From an uncultured Lachnospiraceae bacterium (GTDB taxonomy: Bacteria; Bacillota; Clostridia; Lachnospirales; Lachnospiraceae): a DNA stretch of 14,144 bases. Location: positions 1 to 14,144 of the forward strand of contig CAMHCL010000032.1 in NCBI GenBank assembly GCA_946183625.1, written 5' to 3'. Of this stretch, positions 6,901-14,074 are shown piece by piece. The notes beneath the pieces are model-generated. The model was not told the origin of the DNA, did not search any database, and worked only from the letters and a program-made list of their open reading frames with translations. Both the position numbers and the translations under genes were made by a program. Numbering within the stretch: the first letter of the stretch is position 1; each line of letters starts with the position of its first letter.

Positions 6901-8907
6901 ATGAATGTATTTACTACAGATAAGATCCGCAACGTTGTCCTTTTAGGTCATTGTGGATGCGGTAAGACCGCATTGGTGGACGCTATATCCTATCTGGCAG
7001 GGTTGAAAACACGCTTGGAAGGGGAGTTCGGCAACACCACCAAGACTTCGGTGGTGCCTGTTGAATGGGATGGTATAAAGGTTAATCTCCTTGATACCCC
7101 AGGACTTTTTGACTATGTTGGTGAAGTTGAGGAAGCAGTTTCAGTTGCAGACGCAGCAATTATAGTTATATCCGGCAAGTCGGGTATAGAAGCAGGAACA
7201 ATTCGTGCATGGGATTACTGCGAGAAGAGAAATCTTCCTAGAATGGTATTCGTTACAGAGATGGACGAGGACAAGGCAAGCTTCAGAGAGATCGTTCAGG
7301 AACTTCAGGAAATGTATGGCAAGAGGATAGCTCCATTCCATCTGCCAATCAGAGAGAATGAGCAGTTTGTAGGATATGTTAATGTTATCCAGCAGAAGGC
7401 TAAGAGATGGAACGATAAGGGAACAGTTGATAAGTTTGATGTACCTGATTATTCACAGGATAATCTTACTATCTGCAGAGATGCACTTGTTGAGGCAGTT
7501 GCTGAGACCAGTGAAGAGTTTATGGAGAGATATTTTGAAGGTGATGAGTTCTCAGAGGATGAGATCCGTCAGGCACTTCGTGTAGGTGTTTGTGATGCTA
7601 CAGTTGTTCCAGTTCTTATGGGCTCTAATACTCTTGCAAGAGGTATGTACACATTGATGGCAGACGTTATCAAGTACTTCCCAAGTCCTGATAGATGTAA
7701 ATGTGCCGGAATCAACACAACCAATAATGAAGTTTTTGAAGCAAATTATGATTTCTCAAAACCTAAGTCAGCATATATATTTAAAACTATTGCGGATCCG
7801 TATATTGGTAAATACTCACTTATAAAGGTTAATTCGGGTGTTCTTAAGACAGATGAAGTTCTCTATAATTATCACCGTGATGCTGAGGAGAGACTTGGCA
7901 AGCTGTATGTGATAAGAGGAGACAAGGTTGAAGAAGTTAAGGAGCTTCACGCAGGTGACATTGGTGCTCTTGCAAAGCTCGCTGTCAGCCAGACTACAGA
8001 TACTCTGTCAACTAAGAAGAATCCTATTACTTACATCCGTACACCTATTTCAAAGCCTTATGTATATATGAGATATATGGCAAAGAACAAGGGAGATATG
8101 GACAAGATATCTCAGGCTCTTTCCAAGATGATGATGGAAGACCTTACTCTTAAGGTTGTAAATGATGCTGATAATGCTCAGACACTTATCTATGGTATCA
8201 GTGGACAGCATATCAAGTCAGTTCAGGATACACTTCTTGAGAAGTATAAGGTTGAGATAGAACTTACTAAGCCGAAGATTGCTTACAAGGAGACTATCAG
8301 AAAGAAAGCTGATACAGAATATAAGTATAAGAAACAGTCTGGTGGACATGGTCAGTATGGACACGTTAAGATCACTATCGAGCCTTCAGGCGATATGAGT
8401 ACTCCTTATATCTTCGAAGAGACTGTAGTAGGTGGAGCAGTTCCAAAGAATTACTTCCCTGCAGTTGAGAAGGGTATAGTTGAGGCGGTTAAGAATGGAC
8501 CTCTTGCATCATATCCTGTTACAGGTGTTAAGGTTGTTCTCTATGATGGAAGCTACCATTCAGTAGACTCATCAGAGCTTGCATTCAAGGTTGCTACAGA
8601 GCAGGCCTTCAAGCAGGGCTTCATGCAGGCAAGTCCGGTTCTTCTTGAGCCTATCGCAACTATGAAGGTTGTAGTTCCTGATCAGTATACAGGTGATGTT
8701 ATGGGTGATCTCAACAAGCGCCGCGGACGTGTTATGGGAATGAATCCTGTAGAAGGCGGAAATCAGGAGATAGTTGCAGATGTTCCTTATGCTGAGCTTT
8801 ATGAATATGATACAAAGCTGTTCTCTATGACAAGAGGTACAGGCCTCTTCTCATATGAGTTTGCAAGATATGAGGAAGCACCTGAAGGGCTGAAGCCTGA
8901 GGAGTAA
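6901..8907 (+). CDS. EF-G-like translation factor family GTPase with shortened G domain
   Basis: A 668-residue member of the elongation factor G-like (FusA2-type) family, not the main EF-G. Domains in order: G domain about 1-265, domain II about 290-380, III about 390-470, IV about 470-590 (SGGHGQYGHV at 480-489) and V about 590-668. The P-loop is GHCGCGKT (16-23) and G3 is DTPG (65-68). Three oddities: the stretch between G1 and G3 is about 15 residues shorter than in relatives, and the usual SDxDPEE...SI switch I segment with its Mg-binding Thr is absent; G4 NKxD reads TEMD (119-122); the residue after DTPG is Leu, not the catalytic His of true EF-G. GTP hydrolysis may be weak or absent. 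The role of this family is not well established. It starts 17 bases after the EAL gene, perhaps in the same transcript. Confidence 0.88.
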   Translation: MNVFTTDKIRNVVLLGHCGCGKTALVDAISYLAGLKTRLEGEFGNTTKTSVVPVEWDGIKVNLLDTPGLFDYVGEVEEAVSVADAAIIVISGKSGIEAGTIRAWDYCEKRNLPRMVFVTEMDEDKASFREIVQELQEMYGKRIAPFHLPIRENEQFVGYVNVIQQKAKRWNDKGTVDKFDVPDYSQDNLTICRDALVEAVAETSEEFMERYFEGDEFSEDEIRQALRVGVCDATVVPVLMGSNTLARGMYTLMADVIKYFPSPDRCKCAGINTTNNEVFEANYDFSKPKSAYIFKTIADPYIGKYSLIKVNSGVLKTDEVLYNYHRDAEERLGKLYVIRGDKVEEVKELHAGDIGALAKLAVSQTTDTLSTKKNPITYIRTPISKPYVYMRYMAKNKGDMDKISQALSKMMMEDLTLKVVNDADNAQTLIYGISGQHIKSVQDTLLEKYKVEIELTKPKIAYKETIRKKADTEYKYKKQSGGHGQYGHVKITIEPSGDMSTPYIFEETVVGGAVPKNYFPAVEKGIVEAVKNGPLASYPVTGVKVVLYDGSYHSVDSSELAFKVATEQAFKQGFMQASPVLLEPIATMKVVVPDQYTGDVMGDLNKRRGRVMGMNPVEGGNQEIVADVPYAELYEYDTKLFSMTRGTGLFSYEFARYEEAPEGLKPEE

Positions 8908-8910
8908 AAT

Positions 8911-9981
8911 ATGAGTTTAATTCCTTGCGATAATAAATATGAGCAGGACCTCTCGGTATTTACCGAGCAGGTCCTGCAACGCTATGGTACCTCTTCGGAG
9001 GCGGCCCAGCGTGAGGTTATGTATCTGTCGGACTCCGGCAATGTGGTCGCGATCAAATATTGCGCCGACCTGATATTCTACGGCAGGATTCTCAGAACTA
9101 ATCCCTACAGAGATTCTTTCGATATATATCTGAAGGCTGCGGGAATAGAAACTGATGAAGAAGGAAACTGGTCTTATAGCGGAGTGGCCTATCCCCTTGC
9201 TTTTTGGGACCTGGCGTACTTCCTTCTTAATTACAAGAGGGGTTCTTTCCTTCATAATGCTGAAGATATTCCGAAGATCGACGTTATTCCGGAGATGGAA
9301 CGCCATGTAAGGGCGCTGGAGCTTGCTACCACTTGTCTTCAGTACAGCAAGGTTCCGGGAGCTGTTAATCTTGTGGGAAGAATACTTAAGAAAGCATCCG
9401 AGAGTGAAGATGCATACGAAATTTTAAGGGACGTTATCAGTTCAAATGTTTCGAACCAGGATTTTGAATTGATCGGACTTTCTGCTTTGGATTGTTCGTC
9501 ACCAGATATCTGTTCCGAAGTTGCCGATACATTTTTCAAATGTGCTGCTAACCAGGGCTATGTCTATGCCTGCAATAATCTGGCGGCAAAAGAGGCTGAG
9601 AGGATTATTGAACTAAAAGAGGCAGGTGCGCCAGAGAAGGAAATATCTGATGCGATCGGAGTATACACTGATTATCTGAAACTATCAGCTGACAAGTACG
9701 AGCCTTATGCGGCCAACAGGCTGGGACTGTTCTACAGAACAGGAGAGATAAAATGCGCTGGTGGAAGAGAGGTGTTCAGGGAGTATACAGACTCTGCACT
9801 TGCCAAGGAGTATTTTCTTAGGGCTACCGTTTACCCGGATGCGAATTCTGCATGGGCATTTCTGAATCTGATAAAATATTATTATTCGGATTATGAGAAG
9901 GATATAGATCTCATGAATGAGCATATGGAATATATCAAGAAGCTGAATCCGGAAGTTTACGATATTGCCATAGAATTATAG
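8911..9981 (+). CDS. Sel1/TPR-like helical-repeat protein of unknown function
   Basis: A 356-residue protein, apparently cytoplasmic (no signal peptide or membrane segment). It is mostly helical, with several stretches that look like degenerate Sel1/TPR units: about 35-75, 92-145, 196-228 (ending in CAANQGYVYACNNLA), 252-275 (YAANRLGLFYRTGE) and 295-330. Such repeats normally hold protein partners, so a scaffold or adaptor role is likely, but I do not recognise a specific function. TGAGGAG (8898-8904) abuts the stop of the EF-G-like gene and sits 6 bases before this ATG, so the two are probably translated in tandem. The first 70 bases hold a strong hairpin, and the start of the gene is visibly more GC-rich than the surroundings. 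It is followed by a terminator. Confidence 0.75.
   Translation: MSLIPCDNKYEQDLSVFTEQVLQRYGTSSEAAQREVMYLSDSGNVVAIKYCADLIFYGRILRTNPYRDSFDIYLKAAGIETDEEGNWSYSGVAYPLAFWDLAYFLLNYKRGSFLHNAEDIPKIDVIPEMERHVRALELATTCLQYSKVPGAVNLVGRILKKASESEDAYEILRDVISSNVSNQDFELIGLSALDCSSPDICSEVADTFFKCAANQGYVYACNNLAAKEAERIIELKEAGAPEKEISDAIGVYTDYLKLSADKYEPYAANRLGLFYRTGEIKCAGGREVFREYTDSALAKEYFLRATVYPDANSAWAFLNLIKYYYSDYEKDIDLMNEHMEYIKKLNPEVYDIAIEL
8943..8977 (+). repeat. Strong inverted repeat inside the start of the Sel1-like gene
   Basis: GCAGGACC (8943-8950) pairs with GGTCCTGC (8970-8977), and CTCGGTA (8952-8958) pairs with TACCGAG (8961-8967) around a 2-base spacer; a T and a CA are unpaired between the two stem parts. 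That is 15 base pairs beginning 32 bases after the start codon. No U-run follows, so it is not an intrinsic terminator. Because AGGACCT is nearly self-complementary, the arms also read as a direct repeat (GAGCAGGACCT and GAGCAGGTCCT). Confidence 0.8.
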
Positions 9982-9985
9982 AACT

Positions 9986-10031
9986 AAAAAATATAGCCCG
10001 TTGATCATATGATCAGCGAGCTATATTTTTT
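9986..10031. terminator. Bidirectional intrinsic terminator between converging genes
   Basis: AAAAAATATAGC (9986-9997) pairs with GCTATATTTTTT (10020-10031), continued after one mismatch by an 8-pair inner stem, CGTTGATC with GATCAGCG (9999-10006 with 10011-10018, one G-U), and the loop ATAT. T-runs lie on the 3' side in both directions, so it can end both the + strand operon and the - strand GGDEF gene. Confidence 0.88.
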
Positions 10032-10111
10032 GCGTCTTTTATTTCATACATTTTCTCATCAGCTATTTTTAATGCATCAAGTACATTGAAGCTTCTGCTT
10101 AATGTGGTCGT
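10013..10111 (-). pseudogene. In-frame remainder of the GGDEF domain beyond a premature UAA
   Basis: Reading on past the TAA (10112-10114) of the LacI-GGDEF gene in the same frame gives 32 more codons that match the expected end of a GGDEF domain, including LDALKIADEKMYEIK, and a TGA at 10013-10015. The ADEKMYEIK stretch corresponds to the conserved final helix (AD.ALYxAK) of diguanylate cyclases. No shift is needed, so a single base change (for example a Tyr TAT/TAC to TAA) explains it. Whether the protein is ever made full length is unknown. Confidence 0.8.
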
Positions 10112-11905
10112 TTAAGCTCCGCAGCTGGTTGCAACTGAATAATCCTTGCCAGAAGATTTGTTATAATTATCAAGAATCGAATTAATCCTTTTGATAACTC
10201 TGTCCGGATCAACCTTGCCGGGAATTACTGCAAATACCTCGTCTCCGCCGAATCTGGCACAGAATGCATTATCAGGACAGGCTTCCACGAGGGCGGTTGC
10301 TACAAGGGATATAACATGATCTCCTTCGGCGTGGCCAAAGTGATCGTTTATATATTTCAGTCCGTCCAGATCTGACATAAGAAGGGTCACGCTGCGACCT
10401 ATCACTTCGTCTGATGACATGAATTCTGCAAATGCTCTGTTGAAACCATTACGATTATATAGACCGGTAAGCGCGTCTCTCTTGTACATTTCCTCCATCT
10501 GCTCCATAAGTGCCTGCTGGAATTGAAGATTGATAAAGTTTCCTATTCCCATACTTATGGCATTAGTAATGCTGGCTGCTCTGGAGTAGTCTGTTATGAC
10601 ATAATCCTTAAAGTGATAGCATATAAAACCAAATGGCTTATTCATATAATCGATCGTATTAAATATAATAGGGTATCCGTCATCAAGCAGATTTATTATT
10701 TCTGTATCATAATTTGGTGAAAGGAAATAATCCTCGATAGTATCTACATGGTCAGAATCGAAGATAAGTCTCAGGGCTTTTCTGTGAGCAACAGGTTTTG
10801 GCGGATCGTTGCCAGGGTCGTTATCTGTCTGGAAATAATCTATCTCACGATTGAAGCATTCCTTATCTACTACGCATAACAGATCCTGTGTTTTGTTGCT
10901 CTCTATGTTCTTTGCCATTTCAATAGGCGTCGGACTCATCTGCATTGCGGATGTTACATTATGCAGGATTCTTATATCATCCTGGTGACGATAGAAGCTG
11001 TCGTTAAATCTACTGAGGAGCTTATGCGGCTTTCCTATGCATGTAGGACATCCGCATGACTCATTGGCAATAAACTGCGGCTCTATAAGCTTGTCTTCAT
11101 AATCCTGTCCGGAGATGATCTTGATGACAGTTTCTCCTGTGGCTTTTGCCAGAAGACCGACATCGCAGTTTGATGTTGTGATCTTTGGTTCAGTGAAGAA
11201 TATCTCGTCGTAACCATCAAAACCAGAAACTAATATATCCTCTGGAACTCTGTATCCGCGTTTGATAAGTACATTGCACGCATTGATCGCCATGATATCG
11301 TTGGCTGAGATGATGGCATCCGGTATGTCTCCTGTATCAAGAAGTTTGTTTATAGCTTCCTTGGCGGGATCTGCCCAGAATTCGCCATAACTAAGCATGG
11401 AGTCATTGTACGGAATGTTATTTTCTGCTAATACTTTTTTGAATATATCGATTCTCTTATCAGAAAAAATGTTGCCTGGAATTCCGGCGAGCATATGAGG
11501 CTTCTTTACTTTATGGTCCTCTATTATATGACGTACAACCTTCTCGAAGCCTGCTTCGTAATCAAAATTGATCTGGGTTGTACCTTCGTAATGGCCATCG
11601 ACTATTATCACGGGAATATTATATCTGCCCGCTTTTTTGATGATGCGGTTTGATACTTCGTGGCTCTTGATCTTTTCATCCATTATAACTATACAATCCA
11701 GAGTTTTGTACGGCATAATGCTGAAGACATATGTTTCAGATGATAGATAATTCTTCTCCCAATATATATCTGAATTGATCGTGAAAATCAGCATATGATA
11801 ATCAACCGAACGAAGTTTCTCATTCAGTGTCTCTACAAATTCATGTATTTGTGGATCATATATTCTGGATGTGCATAAAGCTATAACTTTTTTTCCGTTT
11901 ACCAT
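10112..11905 (-). CDS. LacI-type ligand-binding domain fused to GGDEF (diguanylate cyclase), cut by a premature stop
   Basis: A 597-residue cytoplasmic protein with no signal peptide, membrane segment or HTH. Residues of about 6-285 form a periplasmic-binding-protein-like fold of the LacI/GalR sensor type (ISANDIMA about 200, VSGFDGYD 227-233), ending in the cysteine cluster SCGCPTC (283-289). A middle region (about 300-465) resembles no motif I can name. A short coiled linker leads to DALTGLYNRNGF (477-488), the start of GGDEF. The active-site motif RFGGDEVF (551-558) and the substrate Asp in SDLDGLKYIN are intact, so it would make c-di-GMP; no RxxD inhibitory site is visible. The protein stops at SCGA, about 32 residues short, losing the last strand and helix of the domain. 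The ATG at 11905 has a weak AGGT site upstream. It is transcribed toward the operon and shares its terminator. Confidence 0.85.
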   Translation of the reverse strand: MVNGKKVIALCTSRIYDPQIHEFVETLNEKLRSVDYHMLIFTINSDIYWEKNYLSSETYVFSIMPYKTLDCIVIMDEKIKSHEVSNRIIKKAGRYNIPVIIVDGHYEGTTQINFDYEAGFEKVVRHIIEDHKVKKPHMLAGIPGNIFSDKRIDIFKKVLAENNIPYNDSMLSYGEFWADPAKEAINKLLDTGDIPDAIISANDIMAINACNVLIKRGYRVPEDILVSGFDGYDEIFFTEPKITTSNCDVGLLAKATGETVIKIISGQDYEDKLIEPQFIANESCGCPTCIGKPHKLLSRFNDSFYRHQDDIRILHNVTSAMQMSPTPIEMAKNIESNKTQDLLCVVDKECFNREIDYFQTDNDPGNDPPKPVAHRKALRLIFDSDHVDTIEDYFLSPNYDTEIINLLDDGYPIIFNTIDYMNKPFGFICYHFKDYVITDYSRAASITNAISMGIGNFINLQFQQALMEQMEEMYKRDALTGLYNRNGFNRAFAEFMSSDEVIGRSVTLLMSDLDGLKYINDHFGHAEGDHVISLVATALVEACPDNAFCARFGGDEVFAVIPGKVDPDRVIKRINSILDNYNKSSGKDYSVATSCGA

Positions 11906-12019
11906 TGTTTTAACCTGTAGAAATATAATATAATAATGAATGCGCTACATTTCATATAACGTCATGGCTTATTGTAGCACTAATGTTTTTATTATTCTAT
12001 AGTATTTGTTGGAGTTATT
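11906..12019. promoter_or_regulatory. Divergent intergenic region with inverted repeat
   Basis: These 114 bases separate two genes read away from each other, so both promoters should lie here. The region is AT-rich with several TATAAT-like strings (such as TATAATATAAT near 11923 and TATTCT at 11993-11998), but no -35/-10 pair with good spacing stands out. GCGCTACA (11942-11949) and TGTAGCAC (11973-11980) form an inverted repeat with one mismatch around a 23-base spacer, a possible operator. GGAG at 12011-12014 serves the + strand gene. Confidence 0.4.
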
Positions 12020-13672
12020 ATGGAAAAAGTATTGCTTCCTGAAAAATGGAAAGACTGGATAATAGATGAAGAATTAGGCTCTGGTGATTATGGAACAGTA
12101 TATAAAGCACATTTGACTGATGATGAAGATACTGAAGCTGCTATCAAGGTGCTCAGGCTTGCGCCTAAGGATGAAAATGATGATACAGATTACGAGCAGC
12201 TGGTCAATGATTTTTATGATGTGATAAAGTCAATGGACAACGTTGCAAACTATGACAATATCGTTATGGTTGATGACTATCACGTGGATCATGAAGAAGG
12301 GTCAAATGGTTGGACTCTGTATATGCGCAAGGAACTTCTTGAGCCGCTGACTGATGAAATGAATGACCGCGTTTATGATGATGCTGATATTCTTAGAATG
12401 TCGCTGGATATGTGCAATGCACTTGAGGTTTGCGAGGAGAAACACATACTTCATGGAGAGATAAAGCCAAAGAATATAATGCTTAATAAGTATGGCTCTT
12501 ATAAGCTGGACGGTTTTGGTGTTACTGGCGGAGAAGCTTACGATGCAAAAGTTGACCAGTATGCCCTTAGTAAACTGTTGATGGGCTTTCTCAATGAGGG
12601 TTCTTCAGAGGATATCAGAAAAGTATTTGAGAAGGGCTGCTCTGAAAATCCTGATGATCGATATGAAGATATTACAGAGATGAAGGGTGAATTACTTGAT
12701 ATTCTTGGGCTGAAGCCTGTGGGCGACATGAACAGGGAGACCAGCAGGCTTGCGGCACCGATCCTTCTCTGGCTTGCTATCTTTTTTATAGTTGCGGCAG
12801 TTTTGATCTTCTTTATAGAATCAAAGAATTTTGAAAATGTTCGTAAGATGCTGAATAGGCCTACTACCAGTGGTGTTTTGATAGGCGAAAATAATGACAA
12901 TCTGAACTGGAAGGTAATCAGAAACACTCTTACTATATCGGGCAAGGGTGAGATACCTGACTATACAGAAGAAGATAAGGCTCCTTGGTCTATATACGAA
13001 TATAGATATATAGTAGTAGAAGAAGGCGTAACCTCCATAGGCGACAGAGCCTTCTATGGCAGCCAGAAGACAATCAAGGTGACTCTGCCTGACAGTCTGG
13101 AAAGAATAGGCAGTGAAAGCTTTGCTATGTGTCCTGAGCTGGGCTATGTCGAGATTCCGAAGAATGTAAGTGAAGTTGAAGGCGTGGGGCTTTTTGGTTA
13201 CTGCCATAAGCTTGCTTCTATTAAAGTAAGTCCTGATAACGAAACATTTGACAGCAGAGATGACTGTAATGCCATAATCGAGACGGCTTCTAATAAACTG
13301 ATTTCAGGATGCAGCATGACCATTATTCCTGACGGTGTAGAGGAAATCGGCGAGGGTGCTATGTCCGGACAGAGAAGACTAGAGAATCACCAGGACATTG
13401 TTATTCCGAGAAGTGTTAAGGTTATCGGAGAGGGTGCATTTAAAAATTCAAATGTAAAAACTTGCGTTTTGGAAGATGGTGTTTCTACCATAGATAGTAA
13501 GGCGTTCGCGTATTGTGGATTTTTGGAAGAAATAGAAATTCCAGAATCAGTAGAAACTATAGATGATTCTGCGTTTGAAGAAACTGCAGGAGTAACCATA
13601 AAAGGCAAGGCTGGATCAGTTGCTGAAAGCTATGCAAAAGACCACGATTTAGCTTTTGTGACGATTGATTAA
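12020..13672 (+). CDS. Membrane-anchored probable pseudokinase with outer BspA-type leucine-rich repeats
   Basis: A 550-residue protein in three parts: a Ser/Thr-kinase-like domain (about 10-232), one membrane segment (about 245-266) and BspA-like LRR_5 repeats (about 330-550), with units such as GVTSIGDRAF, SLERIGSESF, GVEEIGEGAM, SVKVIGEGAF and GVSTIDSKAF. The glycine loop (GSGDYG 20-25) and K43 are kept, so nucleotide may bind. The catalytic loop reads HGEIKPKN (145-152), with Glu147 in place of the HRD Asp, and DFG reads GFG (165-167), losing the Mg-binding Asp. From GFG the sequence passes almost directly to AYDAKVDQYALS, so the activation segment with its APE motif is missing. I infer a scaffold or sensor pseudokinase linking an outer LRR to the cytoplasm. 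GGAG lies 5 bases before the ATG. No clear terminator follows. Confidence 0.88.
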   Translation: MEKVLLPEKWKDWIIDEELGSGDYGTVYKAHLTDDEDTEAAIKVLRLAPKDENDDTDYEQLVNDFYDVIKSMDNVANYDNIVMVDDYHVDHEEGSNGWTLYMRKELLEPLTDEMNDRVYDDADILRMSLDMCNALEVCEEKHILHGEIKPKNIMLNKYGSYKLDGFGVTGGEAYDAKVDQYALSKLLMGFLNEGSSEDIRKVFEKGCSENPDDRYEDITEMKGELLDILGLKPVGDMNRETSRLAAPILLWLAIFFIVAAVLIFFIESKNFENVRKMLNRPTTSGVLIGENNDNLNWKVIRNTLTISGKGEIPDYTEEDKAPWSIYEYRYIVVEEGVTSIGDRAFYGSQKTIKVTLPDSLERIGSESFAMCPELGYVEIPKNVSEVEGVGLFGYCHKLASIKVSPDNETFDSRDDCNAIIETASNKLISGCSMTIIPDGVEEIGEGAMSGQRRLENHQDIVIPRSVKVIGEGAFKNSNVKTCVLEDGVSTIDSKAFAYCGFLEEIEIPESVETIDDSAFEETAGVTIKGKAGSVAESYAKDHDLAFVTID

Positions 13673-13724
13673 ATGTGTCGAAAATGAACATAGATTTTTG
13701 TATAAAAAATAGTGAAAAAAACTG

Positions 13725-13753
13725 TTGACACTATTATCGGCTTTTGTTAATAT
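13725..13753 (+). promoter_or_regulatory. Strong sigma-A-type promoter for the serine tRNA genes
   Basis: TTGACA (13725-13730, perfect consensus) and TAATAT (13748-13753) are separated by 17 bases, with a TGn extension at 13745-13747. Transcription should begin near 13760. It is the best promoter in the window and fits stable RNA genes. Confidence 0.85.
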
Positions 13754-13760
13754 AGTCTTT

Positions 13761-13779
13761 GTCGCTAGAAAAAAGCGAC
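13761..13779 (+). other. Small hairpin in the tRNA leader
   Basis: GTCGCT (13761-13766) and AGCGAC (13774-13779) form a 6-pair stem with the loop AGAAAAA, essentially at the predicted 5' end of the tRNA transcript. It may affect processing or stability of the leader; no function is established. Confidence 0.5.
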
Positions 13780-13805
13780 TATTATTTACGGACTAAATTA
13801 AATAA

Positions 13806-13891
13806 GGAGAGGTATCGAAGTGGTCATAACGAGGCGGTCTTGAAAACCGTTTGTCCGCAAGGGCACATGGGTTCGAATCCCATCCTCTCCG
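13806..13891 (+). tRNA. tRNA-Ser (anticodon UGA)
   Basis: The acceptor stem GGAGAGG (13806-13812) pairs with CCTCTCC (13884-13890), followed by discriminator G and no encoded CCA. The anticodon loop CTTGAAA has TGA at 13841-13843, reading UCA (and other UCN) codons. A long variable arm (around TTTGTCCGCAAGGGCACA) is typical of serine tRNAs, and the T-loop is GTTCGAATC. Confidence 0.95.
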
Positions 13892-13911
13892 CTTGTAGGT
13901 TTCAGACACCT

Positions 13912-14000
13912 GGAGAAGTACCCAAGTGGCTGAAGGGGCTCCCCTGGAAAGGGAGTAGGTCGTTAATAGCGGCGCGAGGGTTCAAATCCCTCCTTCTCCG
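13912..14000 (+). tRNA. tRNA-Ser (anticodon GGA)
   Basis: The acceptor stem GGAGAAG (13912-13918) pairs with CTTCTCC (13993-13999), with discriminator G and no encoded CCA. The anticodon stem CTCCC/GGGAG holds the loop CTGGAAA with GGA at 13946-13948, reading UCC and UCU. The long variable arm and the T-loop (GTTCAAATC) fit a class II serine tRNA. It starts 20 bases after the first tRNA and is surely cotranscribed with it. Confidence 0.95.
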
Positions 14001-14074
14001 ATTCTGCGGTACATCATAGATGTTCCTGCAACCTATTAAAATTGATCTTTGAGAATTTAATAATGACAACAACC

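Noticed and set aside
8943..8977. Hairpin as an intrinsic terminator between the EF-G-like and Sel1-like genes
   Set aside because: It lies inside the downstream coding region and no U-run follows.
10001..10016. TGATCATATGATCA palindrome as a regulator binding site
   Set aside because: It is the inner stem and loop of the bidirectional terminator, which explains the symmetry.
10100..10130. Frameshift as the cause of the short GGDEF domain
   Set aside because: The tail continues in the same frame as the upstream part; only the TAA codon interrupts it.
13759..14019. An 86-codon reading frame across the tRNA genes
   Set aside because: It is a chance frame covering both tRNAs and their spacer.
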